The notes below the pieces were generated by a model, which saw only the letters and a list, made by a program, of their open reading frames with translations, did no database searches and was not told the origin of the DNA. Shown here piece by piece: positions 8,857-14,634 of a stretch of 14,634 nucleotides of DNA; positions within the stretch are counted from its first letter, which is position 1; each line of letters opens with the position of its first letter. Source of the DNA: Emmonsiellopsis sp. PD_33 (Eukaryota > Ascomycota > Eurotiomycetes > Onygenales > Ajellomycetaceae); assembly GCA_032988165.1 (NCBI GenBank), contig JANTQF010000547.1:1-14634 (forward strand). Reading direction: 5' to 3'. The position numbers and the translations under genes are program-made.

Positions 8857-9690
8857 ATGATGCGGATCACTCTAGTACGCCTATTTAGAGCATGGCTGCG
8901 GCCGAACCCAACCGATTGGAACTTCACGAGAGCCATACTTCCTGTTCCGGTGGACGACGAGACATTTGCCCAATACGATAGGGAGAAAGTAAAAGACGCG
9001 CTGCTATCTCCCGAAGCCTACATCAAGTATGTCATTCACATAAAAGCTACGGAGATGTCAATACCTGCTAACGGATGAATAAAAAGGCTCCGACGCGCAA
9101 GCTTCCGAGAGATAGAGCATGGTATAGAGGTTAGCGAGCAAATGGGCATTCACGTTAATATTACGAACGACCAAGTGTTGGAAATCGTCAACAGACATAT
9201 GCTTCCTTATCCAATGTACGTCTATCCTCATTGCATTCGTTACCATTACTAGACTGATAATTCTAGCTATCCCGTATCCGAACCTCCTGGTCTGCAACCA
9301 ATTGTATACTACCGAATACTTTGCCTCCAAGAAATTCCAGTTAATCGTCTCGATCCTGAGCTCAAGAGGAACATTGACGCTGTCATTTACGCATACCGCA
9401 CCAGAAGGCTGCAATTCAACCCCGGTCGCGTTACCTTTTGGTGGAGGGGGGAGCGTGTTGAGGATCTCGTATTTCAAACTGAAAGGTCATTCGATTATGA
9501 TCGCGCATTTTTTGAATACAAGAGGATTCTCGGGGATGGGGTGCTGTGGAGGGAGCGCGTATGTACTTTGCTTTTTTTGTGCCGTTTTACTACCCTGATT
9601 TCGAGCTGACGTGGGGTTTCCATGGAGATCATACCCTTAGGACAAATCCACCAGGTGATCGAGGCACCCGGGTGGGTCGAGAGACGGTGA
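8857..9690 (+). CDS. Unrecognised protein, 217 residues, four exons
   Basis: Exons 8857-9026, 9087-9215, 9267-9558 and 9628-9690 join without stops. Introns are 60 nt (GTATGT, GCTAAC, AAAAG), 51 nt (GTACGT, CTGAT, TCTAG) and 69 nt (GTATGT, CTGAC, GGAG). Two ATGs stand in tandem at the start. The protein starts MMRITLVRLFRAWLRPNP, which could be a basic mitochondrial presequence. Later it has SPEAYIKLRRASFREIEHGI, NRHMLPYPIYPVSEPPGL, VIYAYRTRRLQFNPGRVTFW, a stretch rich in Asp, Phe and Tyr, and the end LGQIHQVIEAPGWVERR. No membrane segment or catalytic motif is evident and I do not recognise the family. The last intron is the least certain call: without it the frame would stop at 9610 after a poor, hydrophobic tail. 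It converges on the F-box gene. Confidence 0.75.
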
Positions 9691-10768
9691 TGTATATATA
9701 TTTCTTGGTTATTTCCGGCCCATACAAATTGAGGTAGGGTACAGTGGCCTGTCATGGGTCTATGTGGAATCTTGTTTTGTTGGAATATGAAGAATAGAAA
9801 AGTTGTGGCCAGGCTGATTCTGAGATTAGTTCTGTGGATTATTCCCAGGAGTATGTATGGATGGAACGCCATGCTCAGGGTAGAAAAGAAGATATATTAT
9901 CTATAATAGCAATTATTATTATTATTCATACATCACTTCGTCCCAAGGCTAGGTTCCTTTTCTAGAACCCTAAGCTAGGAAAACCTTACAATGAAAAGCC
10001 CAGCACTCCTATACCCCTGACTCCCCCTCATTTTATGTGTACTCCTTTTATCAACTAAGTGTCTAATTGGCATCCTATACTGTCTAGAATATCAATACTA
10101 TTTCCTTTAAGGACGTCTTGGGAGAGGATCCCCAAAGAATGAAACTCAGAAAGGGACCCAGGACAGTAAACCCTGAAACCAGGGGGCTGAGACCTAGGGG
10201 TCATGAGGAAGCAGAGGACGACAAGGAAGTCTTAGAAAATATCTGATGGTGATGCACACCGGGAATGTGCTTCGCATATACAATAGCATGAGCCAGGGAG
10301 CATATGACCAAATCACTACTGTATGGCGAGCGGCCAGACGGGGTTTGAGTCTCTGCACCAGCGCCCAGGGTAGGGCAAAAAGCACCTCTTCAGGGCCTGA
10401 AAGCTTAGACTAAGTCCAAGTATAGATAGCTGAATCAAAAACAACTTTACGCTAGAATATTAATACTACTATTTTGTCTTGAGCCCTACCGAATTCCAAC
10501 CCCTGTTCCATCGGGAACTAACAAATGCTCATCCCGTTCACAGACATTCGAATTAAGCGCAATCCGTCTCAAGCTGCTCGCTAACTGGATTCGTCGACGG
10601 AGGCTGTTGTGCGTCGGGGTCTGATGTTATTCTGAGAGGCTTGGTTGGGGATCTGACGAGTCCTAGGGAAGAACTGAAAAGTAGACCTGCCACCCAAGAG
10701 GAGATGATATACGCATATGAATAGGGGCAGGGGGTGTAAAAACACCAATATATCACCAATTACCGAAA
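9691..10768. other. Intergenic region between convergent genes, possible decayed repeat
   Basis: About 1.1 kb with no supported gene. It holds an (ATT)5 run at 9912-9926 and an imperfect hairpin at about 9952-9985 built around CTAG. Around 10200-10415 the plus strand has a frame open for about 68 codons (ending ...SSGPESLD) that I cannot match to any family. The minus frame at 10759-10553 starts with TTG and lacks support. Base composition differs from the neighbouring genes, so an old transposon remnant is possible but unproven. Confidence 0.45.
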
Positions 10769-11755
10769 TCAGATAGTGAAGCTCGGTTCGGGGTCACATT
10801 CAATATCCGTCTCACCATCAGCGCCCCATGACACATCGTCGTCCAGAATCATCCGTTTGCCCGTCAATGCGTCAAAGGACAGTATTTTTAGAGAAGGGAA
10901 AGAATGCGTGAGTATCCTCACTCTTCTAGGACATGCCATCTGCTGTATCAACAAGGCTGCCTGCTCCTCGATATCTAACCTTAACCGCCCAAATTGTCCA
11001 ACGGATGAATCACATCGCTTGGCATATCTGGCAGGCGATGTATTCCGTGACATATTCGGTAGGCTGAGGTTAACAATGGCCTCTTCCAGGAATAACGGGC
11101 CAGTAGTACTGTTTTCGCCAGGTCGCAGGACATCTGGGCAAATTTCACACATGCGCACACGAAGGCGGCGGAGCTGGGGTATCATTGCACCAATACAGGC
11201 GCAGACGTGGCATCCATCGTACGAAAGATCCGGACTGCCATACGTATCAAGCTCTAAGACGGTTATACTCTTGAGTGACAGTAGGCTAGCTAATGACCTT
11301 CCGTAGAGATAACCACTCCGTTCGATGGGAGGATAGCGCACTTGTTCACCGAGGGCAAAAATGGAAATGGTATCGAGAGCGCCGCAGTCCCGTAGCAGGG
11401 TAGCAAGCTCGAGGATCTTGATGTTCAGGAAATAGGCCCACCCTTCTCGGTAAGCTTCGTTTCCCTGCATAAGTAGGCGCCTATTGTCGAATAGTGATAG
11501 TCGCGGCCCTTCGTAGCCGGAGAATTCGAGCGAGAGCATTTTTAGGTGCTGTTTGAAGAGTTCTAATCGGTATGATTCGAGGAGTCGTCCTAGGCAATTT
11601 TGGGATAGAGTCACATGGCTCAAAAACACCTTACGAGCAAGATAATACCAGTCCTTGCATAAGGTGAGGCGTGCAATGTTATAGCGGAAGAATGGCGGGC
11701 CCAGCCACTCCATAATTTCGAATAGGAGCTCTGGGGGGAGCCGCAGCAGAGACAT
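10769..11755 (-). CDS. F-box domain protein
   Basis: An uninterrupted frame of 328 residues from the ATG at 11755. The frame stays open further upstream, but no in-frame ATG precedes this one, and the F-box starts at residue 2. Residues about 3-45 (LLRLPPELLFEIMEWL, then ARLTLCKDWYYLARKVFL) are an F-box, the motif that binds Skp1 in SCF ubiquitin ligases. The rest has scattered Leu-rich segments such as LSLKSITVLELDTYG and IPQLRRLRVRMCEIC, possibly a degenerate substrate-binding repeat fold, and an acidic end with DDDVSWGADGETDIECDPEP. Proteins of this form are numerous and fast-evolving in filamentous fungi, and their targets are mostly unknown. It lies in tandem with the secreted-protein gene, 470 bp downstream of it. 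Confidence 0.85.
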   Translation of the reverse strand: MSLLRLPPELLFEIMEWLGPPFFRYNIARLTLCKDWYYLARKVFLSHVTLSQNCLGRLLESYRLELFKQHLKMLSLEFSGYEGPRLSLFDNRRLLMQGNEAYREGWAYFLNIKILELATLLRDCGALDTISIFALGEQVRYPPIERSGYLYGRSLASLLSLKSITVLELDTYGSPDLSYDGCHVCACIGAMIPQLRRLRVRMCEICPDVLRPGENSTTGPLFLEEAIVNLSLPNMSRNTSPARYAKRCDSSVGQFGRLRLDIEEQAALLIQQMACPRRVRILTHSFPSLKILSFDALTGKRMILDDDVSWGADGETDIECDPEPSFTI

Positions 11756-12225
11756 GATAGGCAGCAAGGTACTGGTTTTTAGAGCAAGCAAATCTTCGTA
11801 CGGTTTGGATTGGATTGTCTGCAATTAAAGCCTTCGTGGCTGTAAGCTTATCTTGTGGAATGAGAGGCATCATAAACCATCCCGTTGACTGACAGATAAG
11901 AAAAGGACTTGGTCATCTTTGGTGCGAGATAGCGCTGAAGTTCGGGGCCTGCCTAGTTCGGCCAGGCGCGCGCCAAAGAACCCCCGCGCTTAAGTTATCT
12001 GCGGAAGCGCGGCTAACCACTACCCTCAATGATACTAGTAGTATGGTATGTTCATTGTTCAGGCAATGCGAGTACGTACGGGTTATAGCCCGTGTCCAAC
12101 TAGGAAACACACAAGAAAGCGCTCGTTGAAATTCACTCCCAGAAAATGGAAACGAGAAATGGAAACACACTTGATACAGGGATCATCTTTACAACTTCTT
12201 ACTTCTCTTCTATCAAGATCCTACT
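11756..12225. other. Intergenic region upstream of the F-box gene
   Basis: These 470 bp hold the F-box promoter and the 3' end of the secreted-protein gene. A plus-strand frame from an ATG at 12048 runs into that gene's 3' coding region and looks like chance. No TATA box or repeat stood out. Confidence 0.5.
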
Positions 12226-13065
12226 TCAAACCGCTTCAAACTTCGTACAGTCATCCTGAGCACCACGCCGCGCAACAGGCATTATAACAGGCTGGTGATT
12301 GCTTGCTGCAGCCATAGTACACACGCGGTAGAACCCCTTTGGTAATCCTTTGAGATGTCCAACAGTAACGATACCATCCGAATCAGCCACGTCGTTGACC
12401 CCTTTGAAAAAATCCGGCTTCGTGGGATCCAACGGTTTATCCGGGCTGAAGTCTTTTCCTAGGTTCTGAACGGAAAGATGGAAATGGCCTATGATGAGTC
12501 CATCGTCGTCAAGCTTTTGCGGAGCGGATAGAAATGTCGTGCTTGAGTTTGTGAAGGAGCCTAGTGCAAGATTGTCGACGCGGATTCTGAAATCGATGGC
12601 TTTTTTGGCCGGGACCTTCTCGCCGGGCTTGGGGCTGATGATTATTGTAGATACCATCTTATCCTTGGCTGGAATCTCGCCCATGGCTATCGTGGTATCA
12701 GTATATCTTTTCGCAAAAAGCGATAGGCCCAGGAGTCGAAGTGGTCACTCACGGATTCCATTGCAAGATCCATCTTCTAATAACTTTCCGTTCGTCAGAG
12801 TCTTTCCCATGCAGACGTTGATAAAATTATTGGAAGTCCTATTTCCCAGTGAGTCGAGATGTAGGTTAAATTCATGTCAGGGGACCTACGTTCGAGAAGC
12901 TGCAATTTTGGGATCGGTGCTGCCATTATTTCCCTTGTGGTGGGACCCATACTGAATAACCTTCGTATTTAACTGAAGCGTATCATCTCTCTCGGGATTC
13001 TGGTGGGTTTTTCCAGAGAGACATAGTGTAGGAGCCAGCAGAAAAACGATGATGTTGAGCCGCAT
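12226..13065 (-). CDS. Small secreted protein, fungal family often labelled 'ribosomal protein s17'
   Basis: Three exons (13065-12890, 12838-12753, 12686-12226) give 240 residues. Introns are 51 nt (GTAGGT to AATAG) and 66 nt (GTGAGT to GATAG). Residues 1-17 (MRLNIIVFLLAPTLCLS) are a signal peptide, followed by a polar, low-complexity stretch to about 62. The conserved domain begins NFINVCMGKTLTNG and includes GSCNGIPMGEIP, FRIRVDNLALGSFTN, GLIIGHFHLSVQNLG, PDFFKGVND, LPKGFYRVC, ASNHQPVIMPVARRGAQDDC. It has Cys68, Cys84, Cys210 and Cys234, enough for two disulfides, and His155, His157 and His218 in the best conserved parts. From memory, relatives are secreted proteins of asco- and basidiomycetes, unrelated to ribosomal S17 despite the label; no activity is known to me. 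The pyrimidine-rich stretch just upstream of the ATG fits a fungal transcription start. Confidence 0.88.
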
Positions 13066-14634
13066 ATTGGCCAGGATATATCCACCAGCGAAGAAACGAT
13101 GAAATTTTGGGTAGACTGAAAAGAGAAAAGAATTAGAGAGGGAATAGGCCAGCTACCAGAAGTGCGTGGCAAGTTGCGCAGCTTTTAATACGAAGAAGCG
13201 GCATAGCACTGCTTCGATAATGACAAGTGAAGCAACGTAGACAAAGCGGCGATGTGAAAAGCAAAAAACAAAGACGTGAAAGACTTTGCGGCACTGAAAC
13301 CCCCCCACCGCATTTGTACAAACAGGCCAATGACAAACACAACACCAGAGGCGAGTCCCCAAGGTATCCGCGGGATTGTAGCTGGTTGTACTGTACTCGA
13401 TGCCAGCCTGAGTACAGTGGGAATCGGCTTCCCGAGGGGCTCGCAACGTGGCTGATCCCACAAGAAAACCAGAAGGCTGTGGAACGACGGTTGCCATGGC
13501 GAGTTTACACTACGTGTAATCAAGGTGAAGAAGCGATATCCATGAGAGTCGAGGACAGAGTAACCGTGGCGCCTGGGTTAGTTTGAATCTTCGTGGAACC
13601 CAACGCCAAAATTGACAGATAGATGCATGCAGCCTATGAAGCGCCAGTTAGCCGAGTTAACGCCGAATTCAATCATATAACTTACAGCCGTGCCGCTGGC
13701 TAAGATGCTTTGTGTGCCTTTAAGGATGTCACACGCCCCTAGGAGTCAAAAGCCCATGAATCCAAAGCTTGGGATTAGTTGTTGTCCCTCATCAGTGGGG
13801 AAGTTGAATGCCGGAACCAACCCAACCAACTCGTTTTTGTCATGAAACAAACCATCCAGGCCAGGCATTGATATGTTGTTCATAGCCCGTTTCTCCCTAT
13901 AAAGGCGAACATAAAGGATAACCTCTAATTATCCGCCACCAGTCGAAAACATCGTGTCAACAACCAAGGTTTGAAGGACCATATTCTCGAAAACACCCTT
14001 CTATACAACGGTTCCCATCATATCCCCAGCTTCCCCATCCTCTAATCAGAACCTATGTCCCGCCGGGTGATCTTCATGTCTGCACTGGGGGACCCCTCAT
14101 CGTCCATGCCAATTGATCGAATTCGCAGCAAGCGTCGTGCAGACCCGACCTAATTATTTCCAACATCGGGCAAGGATCAAGCTGTGCATATAGCACGAGG
14201 GCTCTGAAAAACAGCCTCAAAGAAGCGACGAGAAAGTGGCCGTTGAATTATGAGAGTCTCATTCCCATTTTGTATGAGGGAGGCAGGAGGCTGTATACGG
14301 GTATAGGTTAAACAGGAGTTTGCACGTCCTAGCTGCTGAAAAACTCATTTACCATTTCTCTGCTTTGTTCATGTTGGCTCCGCCGATAAATAAGGTCTTG
14401 CTTGAACTTCTCGGGTGCTGGTCTCAACAGCATGGACACTCTTCGCCATTCTCGCATCAGTCAAATCCTCCGCTGGTTGGCCCAGCAAACAAGAAATCTC
14501 GATCTCCCCCCCCCCCCCCCCCCCACACTGGTTCAAACTCTTTTCCTTCCCTCCTCCTGCCCCCGCCCTCACCTCGCCCTCCCCTCTACTACTTTTCTAG
14601 ATCCCTCATCGCTGGCCACGCACATACCTCTACT
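13066..14634. other. Noncoding right end, promoter-like sequences
   Basis: About 1.57 kb without a supported gene. The left part should hold the promoter of the secreted-protein gene. A TATAAAGG at 13898-13905 on the plus strand is followed by C/T-rich DNA and a first ATG at 14055 that opens only 33 codons. From about 14500 the plus strand is strongly pyrimidine-rich, as in the 5' leaders of fungal genes, so a plus-strand gene may start beyond the edge. A minus frame of 114 codons at 13497-13153 shows no family feature. Confidence 0.5.
14506..14524. repeat. C19 homopolymer
   Basis: Nineteen consecutive C on the plus strand within a pyrimidine-rich stretch. The two short frames crossing it owe their length to the run and are not genes. 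Confidence 0.95.

Noticed and set aside
9559..9610. Unspliced end of the 8857 gene (CTLLFLCRFTTLISS tail)
   Set aside because: A GTATGT donor, CTGAC branch site and AG acceptor give a better charged C-terminus ending VIEAPGWVERR; kept as the less likely alternative.
10553..10759. 68-codon minus frame with a hydrophobic stretch, just past the F-box stop
   Set aside because: Starts at TTG and has no splice pattern linking it to the F-box gene, whose own end looks complete.
10776..11306. 176-codon plus-strand frame opposite the F-box gene
   Set aside because: The minus frame has a recognisable F-box and longer open length; the plus frame has no motif.
11756..11824. N-terminal extension of the F-box protein by 23 codons
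   Set aside because: The extension would start at TTG; the first in-frame ATG is at 11755, directly before the F-box.
12048..12287. 79-codon plus frame, Lys/Arg-rich, from an ATG
   Set aside because: Runs into the 3' coding end of the secreted-protein gene on the other strand and has no motif.
13153..13497. 114-codon minus frame with good ATG context
   Set aside because: Cys/Phe/Val-rich residue mix without a motif, immediately upstream of a gene whose promoter must lie here; overlapping frames on both strands are equally open.
14369..14600. Short frames on both strands across the C19 run, one with a signal-peptide-like start
   Set aside because: The plus frame starts at GTG, not ATG, and both depend on the homopolymer for length.
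1..14634. A secondary metabolite, defence or mobile-element cluster
   Set aside because: No synthase, transporter, recombinase, reverse transcriptase or NLR-type gene is present; the genes look like an ordinary chromosome arm.

Overview
The window is about 14.6 kb of nuclear DNA from a filamentous ascomycete, most likely a eurotiomycete of the Aspergillus/Penicillium type. The basis is many short introns (51-152 nt) with GTATGT- or GTGAGT-like donors and CTGAC/CTAAC branch sites, A at -3 before most start codons, wide intergenic spaces, and the gene content. The genus is an inference from gene content and style; no marker gene settles it.

Layout from left to right. (1) 1-1925, minus: 5' part of a secreted GH3 beta-xylosidase of the bxlB type, cut by the left edge, with a TATA box and a palindromic XlnR-type site upstream. 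(2) 3192-4118, minus: three-exon uracil phosphoribosyltransferase of the bacterial Upp type. (3) 4805-6547, plus: single-exon FEX/CrcB fluoride channel with two CrcB halves and a pure-CAA polyglutamine tract; it is head to head with gene 2 across about 690 bp. (4) 6916-7394, minus: small one-pass membrane protein of unknown function with a probable 5'-UTR intron and a perfect TGACGTCA site upstream. (5) 8857-9690, plus: four-exon gene for a 217-residue protein I do not recognise. (6) 10769-11755, minus: F-box protein. (7) 12226-13065, minus: three-exon secreted protein of a fungal family that I recall being mislabelled 'ribosomal protein s17'. The last 1.57 kb has no gene I can support and ends in a C19 run and pyrimidine-rich DNA that may lead into a gene beyond the edge.

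The genes do not form an obvious pathway or cluster. The xylosidase and the small secreted protein act outside the cell, the phosphoribosyltransferase in pyrimidine salvage or catabolism, the fluoride channel in detoxification, and the F-box protein probably in ubiquitin-dependent turnover. No transposon ends, tRNA, rRNA or CRISPR array were seen. I found no convincing new multi-gene system. The best leads are the two unrecognised proteins, the His/Cys pattern of the secreted protein, abrupt C-to-G third-position switches inside bxlB and FEX, and the FEX polyglutamine loop. Spliced gene models were built by hand from splice signals and reading frame and are not supported by transcripts.
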